Source of the DNA: Phycisphaerae bacterium
GTDB taxonomy: Bacteria > Planctomycetota > Phycisphaerae > Sedimentisphaerales > UBA12454
Assembly: GCA_041652575.1 (NCBI GenBank)
Contig: JBAZHC010000008.1
Location: 65,968-129,967 of the forward strand
Direction of reading: 5' to 3'
Length of the DNA stretch: 64,000 bases
The stretch's first letter is position 1. Every line of letters begins with the position of its first letter. The position numbers and the translations under genes are program-made. The notes under the pieces are model-generated. The model made no database searches and was not told where the DNA came from. It saw only the letters and a program-made list of their open reading frames with translations. Positions 51,799 through 58,808 of the stretch are shown here, piece by piece.

Positions 51799-51861
51799 TG
51801 GAGTGGAACAATTATTCAGAAAGGAAACTATGGGTCTTTCAGATACTTACGAAAAGGTAAA
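51799..51861 (+). CDS. Short leader reading frame overlapping the protease start
   Basis: An ATG at 51799 has the best ribosome-binding site of the region (GAGGAGG, seven bases away) and opens a 20-residue frame (MEWNNYSERKLWVFQILTKR) that ends 32 bases into the protease gene in another frame. It may be a leader for translational coupling, or mark a frameshift in the sequence. Confidence 0.35.
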
Positions 51862-52756
51862 ACCTAGTATAGTTGCTTTCACCTCAAAATATTCGGTATT
51901 TACCAATCCTGAAGACTTAAATGAGAAGAATCTTTCTTTTCCACCAATAATTGGCACAGGTTTTATTATTAATAAAAACGGAATTATCGTCACGAATGAT
52001 CACGTAGCGGAAGAAATAAAAAAACCTTGTGCATTACCTTGTGCCAAAAAAGGTGAATGTGCTTATCAAGCGACCATTTTTAAAATCACAGAAGAATATC
52101 TTGTACAAGCACCTCTTGAAATATTAGAAATATACCAGCCTGAAAAACTTAAGACAAAGGGATTGTATTACGGGCCAAACAAACCAGATATAGCGATTGT
52201 TCTGGTAAAAGCTAGAGATTTGCCCGCCTTAGAATTGGATACTTCGGAATTGAGAGAGGGTGTTGAAGTAGCCACAGCGGGATTTCCAATGGGAAAAGAT
52301 CTACTTACTGCGCCAGGCTATCTTCATCAAATAACCCCAACTTTGCAAAAAGGTATAATCAGTGCTGTACTGCCTTTTCAGGGAGCCATTCCACATGCTT
52401 ATGCTGTAAATATTATGGTGCAAGGTGGTGCAAGCGGTTCACCTGTTTTCCTACCTGAAAGTGGAACAGTAATCGGAATTATAGATAGTTCTTTGATAGA
52501 TTCAGTAGAAAGTATTCAAAAAGATACCTATCAAATACCAACAAATATTAGCTATGCTACACCTTCGTATCATATATCCAATTTCCTTAAAGAAGTTGAG
52601 GGTAATTATTCTTTTAAATTACCCCAAGATACAAAAACTTTTGATGATTTAATCGCTAATACAGAAAAAAAAATAGTGCGACCACATCAACCATATCCAA
52701 ATTGTAAGATAATTAAAATGGAAATTAGGAATAGACCGTGTCCGCCTGCCCTGTGA
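51830..52756 (+). CDS. Trypsin-like serine protease
   Basis: About 308 residues of the chymotrypsin/HtrA-like fold without PDZ domain. The triad is seen as TNDHVAEE (His), PDIAIVLV (Asp) and QGGASGSPVF (Ser). The segment IIGTGFIINKNGIIVTNDH is characteristic. A cysteine-rich insert (CALPCAKKGEC) follows the histidine, unlike DegP. No signal peptide is seen, so it is probably cytoplasmic. AAAGGAAACT precedes the ATG at 51830. The gene is more A/T-rich than its neighbours and surrounded by repeats, suggesting acquisition. Confidence 0.85.
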   Translation: MGLSDTYEKVKPSIVAFTSKYSVFTNPEDLNEKNLSFPPIIGTGFIINKNGIIVTNDHVAEEIKKPCALPCAKKGECAYQATIFKITEEYLVQAPLEILEIYQPEKLKTKGLYYGPNKPDIAIVLVKARDLPALELDTSELREGVEVATAGFPMGKDLLTAPGYLHQITPTLQKGIISAVLPFQGAIPHAYAVNIMVQGGASGSPVFLPESGTVIGIIDSSLIDSVESIQKDTYQIPTNISYATPSYHISNFLKEVEGNYSFKLPQDTKTFDDLIANTEKKIVRPHQPYPNCKIIKMEIRNRPCPPAL

Positions 52757-52804
52757 GATGTCCGCCCGCAGGCGAGACTTATCTCATCGGGGCTTATTTT
52801 TTTT
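52754..52804 (+). terminator. Terminator-like hairpin of the protease gene
   Basis: TGAGAT with ATCTCA as outer stem and a bulged CGCC/GGCG inner stem, then GGGGC and TTATTTTTTTT. The stem starts with the stop codon itself. Confidence 0.6.
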
Positions 52805-52893
52805 AATTTAATCCCCCCATCGCAGGGATGGGGGCTAACCAAAATTTAAAAATTCCCATAAAAAAATCCATATACAAAAAAATCTCCATGTAT

Positions 52894-52952
52894 CTATGCT
52901 TGTATGCAGTATATCGTCGGGAGATGGCTTACGCCACTGCATACAAGCATAG
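52894..52952. repeat. 17-base perfect inverted repeat
   Basis: CTATGCTTGTATGCAGT at 52894-52910 and its exact complement at 52936-52952, separated by 25 bases. First of three large palindromes in the 928-base gene-free stretch. Confidence 0.9.
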
Positions 52953-53108
52953 TGAAAAACCTGTTAGAATCTCCACCGTCTAAAACCCCTCACTACAAAA
53001 ACCCCATAGATTAAAACCCCTGCGTTTTCCCTGGAGGTTGATTGACGTTCGTCAACTACCGATTTTCAGCCTAAAAACAAGCTTGCACAACTCACGTCGG
53101 CGCAGGTT

Positions 53109-53229
53109 TTTGTTTCAGCAAGGCTTTTAAGCCTGTGTACAAAGCATAACGGCTGACACAGAAACTTGTTTCGAGTAAAGCCGTTGCTTTGTACGCAAAA
53201 TTATTTGAAAAATAATTTGCTGAAACAAA
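53109..53229. repeat. Nested inverted repeat of 121 bases
   Basis: The outer arms TTTGTTTCAGCAA (53109-53121) and TTGCTGAAACAAA (53217-53229) are perfect. The inner arms GTACAAAGCATAACGGCT (53137-53154) and AGCCGTTGCTTTGTAC (53179-53194) match except for a two-base bulge. Confidence 0.88.
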
Positions 53230-53359
53230 TACTTCGTGCCCTTCGTGTTCTCAGTGGTGAAAAAAAATCCTTCAGCCGCCATTCCCCGCAAATCTTAAAT
53301 CTTTTATTGCTTTAACTTTTTCGGTATTGTTTAGCCGTTGCCGCTTGAGGCAGCGTTTC

Positions 53360-53515
53360 ATTGCTTTAAGACGCAATCGCGAAGCGATAATAAATTTCAA
53401 AATATAGACCCGGAATAAGCCATGTCCGCAGTAGCTTTAGCGAAGGCGGATTGCTTATCAGAGGGTCTATTCTGAAATTTTACAATCCCGACTTTTAGGG
53501 ATGTCTTAAAGCAAT
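53360..53515. repeat. Nested inverted repeat of 156 bases
   Basis: Three concentric arm pairs: ATTGCTTTAAGAC (53360-53372) with 53503-53515, AAATTTCAAAATATAGACCC (53392-53411) with 53463-53480, and ATAAGCCATGTCCGC (53415-53429) with 53446-53458, the latter two with small mismatches. Confidence 0.88.
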
Positions 53516-53527
53516 TACTTCGTGTCA

Positions 53528-53682
53528 TTTTCGTGTTAATTCGTGGTTAATAATATTCGCAGAACACCGCATTAAAGCAATTGGCCGTGTAAATCCGCGC
53601 AATCAGCGTCTAAAATACTCTGTGGTCTCGGTGTCCTCTGTGGCTAATTAAATCCGCGTCGTCCGTGAAATCCGCGGTTAAT
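53528..53682. repeat. Mosaic of three dispersed repeat families
   Basis: TTCGTGTTAATTCGTGG (53528-53551), a CCGCGCAATCAGCG word (about 53592), the CACAGAG-type block (53619-53648), and an ATCCGCGTCGTCCGTG/ATCCGCGGTTAAT block (53651-53682). It runs up to the stop codon of groES. Confidence 0.75.
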
Positions 53683-53684
53683 TT

Positions 53685-54014
53685 TTACGACCTACGAAAG
53701 ACCGCAACGATGTTTTCCACTTCAACGACGAACAGTTTATTATCTCCTTCGAAGTCGACTGGTATAGCGCCTTTTGGATTGAACAGGACTTTATCGTATT
53801 GTTTGAGGGGGATTTCCGGCATATTTTCCACCTCGGCAGAGACCGCTACTACTCTGCCGGTGATAGTTGGTATTTCGATATTGTCGGGGAGTTTGATACC
53901 GCCTTTGGTTTCTTTTTTATCTTCATCTTTACGGATGAGGACTCTTTTGCCGATTGGTTCGACTGTTTCTATGGGCTTTAATTCGGGATTATTTATCTCT
54001 TTTTCAGGCATCAT
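53685..54014 (-). CDS. groS: GroES-like co-chaperonin
   Basis: A 109-residue Cpn10. It begins with an unusual hydrophilic extension of about 15 residues (MMPEKEINNPELKPIET), then PIGKRVLIRKDEDKKETKGGIKLPDN (mobile loop region), GRVVAVSAEVENM and YDKVLFNPKGAIPVDFEGD. It would cap the GroEL cavity. No groEL is next to it, so it could be a secondary copy with a specialised partner. The ribosome-binding site is weak. Confidence 0.88.
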   Translation of the reverse strand: MMPEKEINNPELKPIETVEPIGKRVLIRKDEDKKETKGGIKLPDNIEIPTITGRVVAVSAEVENMPEIPLKQYDKVLFNPKGAIPVDFEGDNKLFVVEVENIVAVFRRS

Positions 54015-54284
54015 ACATCTCTAAGATTTAAAATATATCTTATCTGTAATTATTTTATTAACAGCTTTTTTGTGATTAATCAATAATATTCCGGCCCAAA
54101 TTCCGGAGAAATATAGCCGAAAATCCAAAATATATCACCGCTATAACTTCTTTTGATATAATACTATACAATCTTTAATATCTTTTGTCCAGCTTTAAAT
54201 CCCCCTGTTTAACAGCTATTTCTTCAAAAAAATAAAAATATATATTTTTGCTTTGTTTTTAGTGGTAAATTTTTAATGAAAAGG
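54015..54284. other. A/T-rich gap
   Basis: No gene is seen. Runs of A and T dominate (for example AAAAAAATAAAAATATATATTTTT near 54226-54249, here cited by composition only). Its right end carries the promoter-like sequence of the RNA candidate that follows. Confidence 0.5.
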
Positions 54285-54313
54285 TGAACAAACTGTCGAT
54301 TATGTAGTATATA
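54285..54313 (+). promoter_or_regulatory. Possible promoter of a small RNA
   Basis: TGAACA at 54285-54290 and TATATA at 54308-54313, spaced by 17 bases; each box differs from consensus at two positions. It points to the C/T-rich stretch and terminator downstream. Confidence 0.35.
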
Positions 54314-54319
54314 AAATTG

Positions 54320-54389
54320 AAATCTTCTTCTTCCTCCTCCTGCGAGCAGTATGCGTTTCTTCACCGGGCGCGACTGCTCGTTTTTTTTT
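54320..54389 (+). ncRNA. Candidate small RNA with CCUCC-rich single-stranded region
   Basis: About 70 bases between a promoter-like element and a strong terminator, with no reading frame. The 5' part, CTTCTTCTTCCTCCTCCT (54324-54341), is complementary to Shine-Dalgarno sequences of the AGGAGG type. The 3' part is the terminator hairpin. C/U-rich single-stranded loops of this kind are known from small RNAs that block ribosome-binding sites. No transcription data are available. Confidence 0.4.
54343..54389 (+). terminator. Strong rho-independent terminator
   Basis: An eight-base perfect stem CGAGCAGT/ACTGCTCG with a loop of 22 bases, followed by nine T. It points in the + direction, where no coding gene would need it. 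Confidence 0.85.
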
Positions 54390-54474
54390 CACTTGGTTTT
54401 ATCAGGATTTTGGAACTACCGATTCAATCTTTTCTAATCTATCAAGGGCAACTAACCGGCTCTATCAGGGACAA

Positions 54475-57045
54475 CTAATCGGCGGCGGGGGCGGGGTTAT
54501 TTTTGGCAGGCTTTTTAGAGGATTTTTTTTCACCATCAGAGGAAGCCCCAGCTTTGACAGACTTTTTAGCGGGTTTTTTAGGGGATTCCTTTTCTACATC
54601 AGATGAAGCCCCTGCTTTACTGGCAGACTTTTTGGGGGAATCCTTCTCTGTATCAGATGAAACCTCTGATTTTTCTGCTTTAGCAGAAGACTTCTTTTTG
54701 CGGCCAAGCAATTCATCGGCTTTTTCAAAACTCTTTGGAGGCCATTCGCCCTTAGCCTGCAATTCCTTCAACTCGTCTATCTTCTTGAAACTTACGATAG
54801 TCCTGCATCTTGGAAACTTATTACAGCCAAGGAAAGGCCCCTTCTTGCTCTGACGAATCACAAGCTCACCTGCGGCACACTTGTAACACTTCAAACCAGT
54901 CGGCTCGGCAGGAGGCTTTGGCGGCAGAATGTTGCCGGCTTTATCAATACGCATAGTCGTCTTGCAGGTCGGATAATCAGAACAACCTAAAAACTCACCA
55001 AAACGACTTCGCTTCTTAACCATAGGCTTGCCGCAGTTGGGACATTTATGCTCAGTAACCTCATCAACAACCATCTTGCCTGTTTTGTCGCAGGGACCGG
55101 CAAATTTACAATCAGGATAAGCTGAACAACTTAAAAATTTGCCGTTCTTGCCAAACCTGTAAACCAAAGGCTTATTACACCTGGGACAGGTATATTCGCT
55201 GGGAGTAGTCTCGGCCTTGGCGTGCTTCATTTCCTCGCCGGCAACTTCAAGGTTCTTTTTGAACGGACCATAAAACTCATTCAAAACATTAACCCAATTA
55301 AGATGCTGCTCCTCAATCTTATCGAGCTGTTCTTCCATATAGCGTGTGAAGGCCATATCCATAATCTTCGGGAAAAATTCGTTGAGCTTGTCAGTTACAA
55401 CCTCGCCGACATCGGTAGTATGAAACTGCCTGTCAAGCTGCTGGACATAGCCTCTGTCCTGTATGGTACTGATAATCGAAGCGTAAGTACTCGGCCTGCC
55501 AATGCCTTCTTTTTCGAGAGCCTTTACGAGAGAGGCCTCGTTGTAACGGGCAGGCGGCTTTGTAAAATGCTGCTGAGACTTTATATTGACAGGAGCGACT
55601 TTATCGCCCTGCTTTAACTGCGGAAGCTGCTGCTCGGGCGAACCTGAATACCATATTTTAGTAAAGCCATCGAAGACAAGCACACGGCCCTGAGCCTTGT
55701 AACAGCATCTGCCGACAGAAGTATCCGCTGAGATTTCGAGCGTCGTCGTATCCCACTGTGCGGCGGTCATCTGAGAAGCGATGAACCTGCGCCAGACGAG
55801 CTGATAAAGTTTGAACTGCTCATCGGGGAGCAAATCCCTTATTTGCTCGGGCACGATATCGACGTCGGTCGGCCTGATGGCCTCGTGAGCCTGCTGGGCG
55901 TTTTTGCCGGAGGCGTAGAAATTCGGTTTTTCGGGAACGTACCTGTCGCCGATGTTGCTGCCGATATATTTTCTCGCTTCGTTAATCGCGTCAGGCGAAA
56001 GATGCGTACTGTCAGTTCTCATATATGTAATCAGACCAAGCGAACCCATCGAGCCGAGGTCGATACCTTCATATAACTGCTGGGCGACCCGCATCGTGCG
56101 TTTGGTCGCAAAGCCAAGCCGATTTGCGGCGGACTGCTGAAGAGTCGATGTAATAAACGGCGGAGCAGGACGTGAACTTGAACTTTTGACCTGAATATCA
56201 CTAATGACAAATTCAGAATCTTTCAGCGCCTGGTATATTTTTTGAGTATCCTGAGCGTTATCAGCAGAAAATGTTTTTCCCGCTACCGTAGAAAGCTCGG
56301 CCCTGAACGAACTGTGCTCTGCGAGCCAGTCATTCTGCTGAGAGATTGTAGGACCTTTTTCGTCCCCCTCTAAAAACTGCTGCCACTGCTCGGAATATTT
56401 TTTTTGTTTATCGGTATGATTAGTGAACACGGCGGGTATGAGCCAATATTCAATCGGAATAAAGGCGCGAATTTCCCGTTCACGTTCGACAACCATCTTA
56501 ACGGCAACGGACTGAACACGTCCTGCGGATAAGCCACGTGCGACCTTTTTCCACAGCAGAGGACTAATCTTGTAGCCGACGATGCGGTCAAGAATCCTTC
56601 TTGCCTGCTGGGCCATTACCTTGTCCATATCAATTTTGCCGGGGCTGGCAAAGGCCTGCTCGATTGCCTTTTTCGTTATCTCGTTAAAAATTACACGATT
56701 AGTTTTTTCTTCGGAGACGCCAAGCACCTGCGAAAGATGCCAGGCAATAGCCTCACCCTCTCGGTCAAGGTCTGTCGCAAGGTACAATCTGCTGCAGTGT
56801 TTCGCGGATGCCTTGAGGGAAGCGACTAATTTGGTTCTGCCGGAACTAATCTCATAGGTTGGCTCGAAATTATTTTCGATGTCAACACTTAACCCCTTCG
56901 CAGGAAGGTCACGTATGTGCCCCATCGAGGCATAAACCTCAAAGTCAGAACCAAGATATTTGTTTATGGTTTTGGCTTTGGCCGGTGATTCTACAATAAC
57001 AAGATTTTTTCCTGATGACTCTTTTGAGCTCGTTTTTTTTGCCAT
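54475..57045 (-). CDS. topA: DNA topoisomerase I
   Basis: Type IA topoisomerase of about 856 residues that relaxes negative supercoils. The Toprim domain starts LVIVESPAKAKTINKYLG, and DLDREGEAIAWHL holds the metal site. The catalytic tyrosine is in GLITYMRTDSTHLS, and the dimer-facing GRPSTYASII follows. Three C-terminal four-cysteine zinc modules (YTCPRCNKPL, HKCPNCGKPM, LKCYKCAAGE) precede a 90-residue tail with repeated SSD-EK-SP/SKK-AKK blocks, like a histone-H1 tail. The frame extends to 57084, but the conserved start is the ATG at 57045. No good ribosome-binding site is seen there. Confidence 0.95.
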   Translation of the reverse strand: MAKKTSSKESSGKNLVIVESPAKAKTINKYLGSDFEVYASMGHIRDLPAKGLSVDIENNFEPTYEISSGRTKLVASLKASAKHCSRLYLATDLDREGEAIAWHLSQVLGVSEEKTNRVIFNEITKKAIEQAFASPGKIDMDKVMAQQARRILDRIVGYKISPLLWKKVARGLSAGRVQSVAVKMVVEREREIRAFIPIEYWLIPAVFTNHTDKQKKYSEQWQQFLEGDEKGPTISQQNDWLAEHSSFRAELSTVAGKTFSADNAQDTQKIYQALKDSEFVISDIQVKSSSSRPAPPFITSTLQQSAANRLGFATKRTMRVAQQLYEGIDLGSMGSLGLITYMRTDSTHLSPDAINEARKYIGSNIGDRYVPEKPNFYASGKNAQQAHEAIRPTDVDIVPEQIRDLLPDEQFKLYQLVWRRFIASQMTAAQWDTTTLEISADTSVGRCCYKAQGRVLVFDGFTKIWYSGSPEQQLPQLKQGDKVAPVNIKSQQHFTKPPARYNEASLVKALEKEGIGRPSTYASIISTIQDRGYVQQLDRQFHTTDVGEVVTDKLNEFFPKIMDMAFTRYMEEQLDKIEEQHLNWVNVLNEFYGPFKKNLEVAGEEMKHAKAETTPSEYTCPRCNKPLVYRFGKNGKFLSCSAYPDCKFAGPCDKTGKMVVDEVTEHKCPNCGKPMVKKRSRFGEFLGCSDYPTCKTTMRIDKAGNILPPKPPAEPTGLKCYKCAAGELVIRQSKKGPFLGCNKFPRCRTIVSFKKIDELKELQAKGEWPPKSFEKADELLGRKKKSSAKAEKSEVSSDTEKDSPKKSASKAGASSDVEKESPKKPAKKSVKAGASSDGEKKSSKKPAKNNPAPAAD

Positions 57046-57206
57046 AAGATAAGGAGAAATAACTGCTGGCGCGAATATTGTCAAGAAAAAAGGGTTTTTA
57101 TTCGGGACGTCAGCTAAAACAGGGGTTTATTAACAGATTTTAGAACGCGATTCGAACCAAGGACGTATAAATATAAGGATATAAGAGAATTTAAGGAGGG
57201 TTAACA

Positions 57207-57425
57207 ATGAACATTAGGACAGATATAAGACGATTCGATGAAAAATTGCATCGGTGGGAACATAATATGGTTATGTCGGGAGAAAAACTTATTCATCATG
57301 AGGCATTTTGGGCGGGCGTGGCCATTGCTATTGTGCTGGCGTTTTTCATAATAGCAATGATGCTGGGGGCCAAGTCTCCGCCGCCGAGGATGATATTCCC
57401 CACTCCTTTTAGTCCGATGTACTAA
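57207..57425 (+). CDS. Small membrane protein (72 residues)
   Basis: The protein starts with a charged amphipathic region (MNIRTDIRRFDEKLHRWEHNMVM), followed by one membrane helix (FWAGVAIAIVLAFFIIAMMLGA) and a short Pro-rich end (PPPRMIFPTPFSPMY). AAGGAGGG gives an excellent ribosome-binding site, and a perfect terminator follows at 57479, so the gene is probably real and monocistronic. I know no family for it. It is divergent from topA. Confidence 0.7.
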   Translation: MNIRTDIRRFDEKLHRWEHNMVMSGEKLIHHEAFWAGVAIAIVLAFFIIAMMLGAKSPPPRMIFPTPFSPMY

Positions 57426-57478
57426 GCAGAATGAGATTTGGGGAAATGTATAAGCTTTTACAACCGGGATAGACACTC

Positions 57479-57514
57479 GAATGGTATTTCCATAATGGAA
57501 ATACCATTCTTTTT
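57479..57514 (+). terminator. Rho-independent terminator
   Basis: GAATGGTATTTCC and GGAAATACCATTC form a 13-base perfect stem with an ATAAT-type loop, followed by TTTTT. Confidence 0.92.
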
Positions 57515-57525
57515 ATATATTGCAA

Positions 57526-57626
57526 ATTGAAGATTTGCGGAACCGCCTGTAAAACCGGCGGCTAAATATTCCTGATTCCCGCCCCCGCCTTCGCGGGGGT
57601 GACAAACGTCGCCGTACCGGCGACGG
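57526..57626. repeat. Cluster of repeat hairpins
   Basis: A TTGAAGATTTGCGGAACCGCC word (57530-57548 region; related copy at 63824-63862), an ATTCCCGCC palindrome with CCCCCGC/GCGGGGG arms (57574-57603), and a perfect CGTCGCCG-TAC-CGGCGACG hairpin (57607-57625). Confidence 0.75.
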
Positions 57627-57635
57627 CTAAACAGT

Positions 57636-58301
57636 TCAATGCTGCTTCAACAATTCTTCAAGAAGCGGTTTGAGTTTTTGGATGGCGCGGCCGCGATGCG
57701 AGATTTTATTTTTTTCCGCTGAGGCAAGCTGAGCGACTGTTTTGTTAAGAGACGGAACGAAAAAAATCGGGTCGTAGCCAAAGCCATCTGTGCCGGCTTC
57801 TTTTTTGGCGATAATCCCCTCGATTTTTCCTTCGGTCTCGATTAAAACTTTTTCAGTACCTGCTCCTTCGACAGGCTCAGGACAGGCTAAACAAAGACAG
57901 CAGACAAATCTGGCGGTTCTTTTTTCTTCGGTGGTATTTTCGAGCAGCTTCAAAACCTTTGCCATATTTTTATGGTCGAGGAGAGTTCTTTTGACCGCTC
58001 CATTACTGTCGCGGCTCTGCTCTCCACTGAAACGCGCGCTTTTTACGCCTGGTGCGCCGCCGAGGGCATCAATAACCAAACCTGAATCATCGGCAAGTGT
58101 CCAAAGGCCTGTTTGTTTTGCGTAGCCGAGTGCTTTTTTGCGGGCATTTTCGGCAAAGGTGGCGCCATCTTCTTCAACTTCTTTTATATCGGGAAAATCG
58201 GCGAGGCTCAACCAATCAATATCGAAATCGAGCATCTCGGAAATTTCTTTAAGCTTGCCGGAATTTGTTGTGGCAACCAGAATTTTTAAGGATTTAGACA
58301 T
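57636..58301 (-). CDS. rdgB: XTP/dITP diphosphatase
   Basis: Ham1/RdgB hydrolyses non-canonical purine nucleotides (XTP, dITP) and keeps them out of DNA. Recognisable parts are ILVATTNSGKLKEI, EEDGATFAENARKKA, LADDSGLVIDALGGAPGV(K)SARF, GFGYDPIFFVP, and ISHRGRAIQKL. Between the RFVCCLCL strand and EKVLIETEG the chain carries ACPEPVEGAGT, which is translation of a dispersed repeat, so the protein is about ten residues longer there than usual. The position is a surface loop between strands, so function is probably kept. Confidence 0.94.
   Translation of the reverse strand: MSKSLKILVATTNSGKLKEISEMLDFDIDWLSLADFPDIKEVEEDGATFAENARKKALGYAKQTGLWTLADDSGLVIDALGGAPGVKSARFSGEQSRDSNGAVKRTLLDHKNMAKVLKLLENTTEEKRTARFVCCLCLACPEPVEGAGTEKVLIETEGKIEGIIAKKEAGTDGFGYDPIFFVPSLNKTVAQLASAEKNKISHRGRAIQKLKPLLEELLKQH
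57865..57886. repeat. CCTTCGACAGGCTCAGG-type repeat in the rdgB coding sequence
   Basis: CCTTCGACAGGCTCAGGACA plus GG in frame. It is a full copy of the same element that interrupts the M56 gene at 45817-45840. Confidence 0.88.
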
Positions 58302-58344
58302 AGGATATTCCATAAAAGAGAACCCAGAGAATGAATTAAATAAA

Positions 58345-58793
58345 TATTCACCACAGAGGCACAGAGAACACAGAGATTATAAAATAAATCTTTTTATGCC
58401 TTCTTTCAAAAGAGGAACATTGAAATTTATCAAAAGGCCTGTACTGATATTTGCCAATTTCATATACGTTAAAAGCTGGGCTTCATGAATCGGCAAAACT
58501 ATTTCGACGGATTTTAGTTCAACAATCAATTTATCTTCTATCAATAAATCTATTCGATAGCCACAGTCAAGATCTATACCTTTGTATTTTATGGGCAGCT
58601 CTTTTTGAACTAAATGGTGTATATTATTGGCTAATAATTCAAACGAAAGACATCTTTCATAAGCTGATTCCAGCAGGCCCGGGCCAAGACGACGATGAAC
58701 TTCTATTGCACAGCCAATAACTTTACCGGACAATTCATCATAATCTTTCATTTTATTTATTCCCCTGAGAACTCTGTGCCTCTGTGGTGAATA
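58345..58793. mobile_element. GxxExxY cassette with 22-base perfect terminal inverted repeats
   Basis: The element is 449 bases. Its left end 58345-58366 starts TATTCACCACAG and its right end 58772-58793 is the exact complement. The single gene between them fills the space, with ten bases from the left repeat to its stop codon (which touches a further AACACAGAG word) and 20 bases from the start codon to the right repeat. The terminal sequences belong to the CACAGAG family dispersed in this window. It lies between rdgB and argF. Confidence 0.6.
58377..58751 (-). CDS. GxxExxY protein (PD-(D/E)XK-like nuclease superfamily)
   Basis: A 124-residue protein. The naming motif is GPGLLESAYE, followed by YRIDLLIEDKLIVELKS, in which Asp and Glu-x-Lys have the spacing of a PD-(D/E)XK nuclease centre. 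The end reads THEAQLLTYMKLANISTGLLINF-like (IHEAQLLTYMKL...GLLINFN). Members are widespread in bacteria, usually as single genes, and have no established role. The close fit between perfect inverted repeats suggests that this gene is the active component of a mobile unit. The ribosome-binding site is AGGGGA. Confidence 0.9.
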   Translation of the reverse strand: MKDYDELSGKVIGCAIEVHRRLGPGLLESAYERCLSFELLANNIHHLVQKELPIKYKGIDLDCGYRIDLLIEDKLIVELKSVEIVLPIHEAQLLTYMKLANISTGLLINFNVPLLKEGIKRFIL

Positions 58794-58808
58794 ATAGATT
58801 CTCTCTCC

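Noticed and set aside
52757..53684. A CRISPR array in the repeat-rich gap
   Set aside because: The repeats are inverted and nested, not regularly spaced direct repeats, and no cas genes are present.
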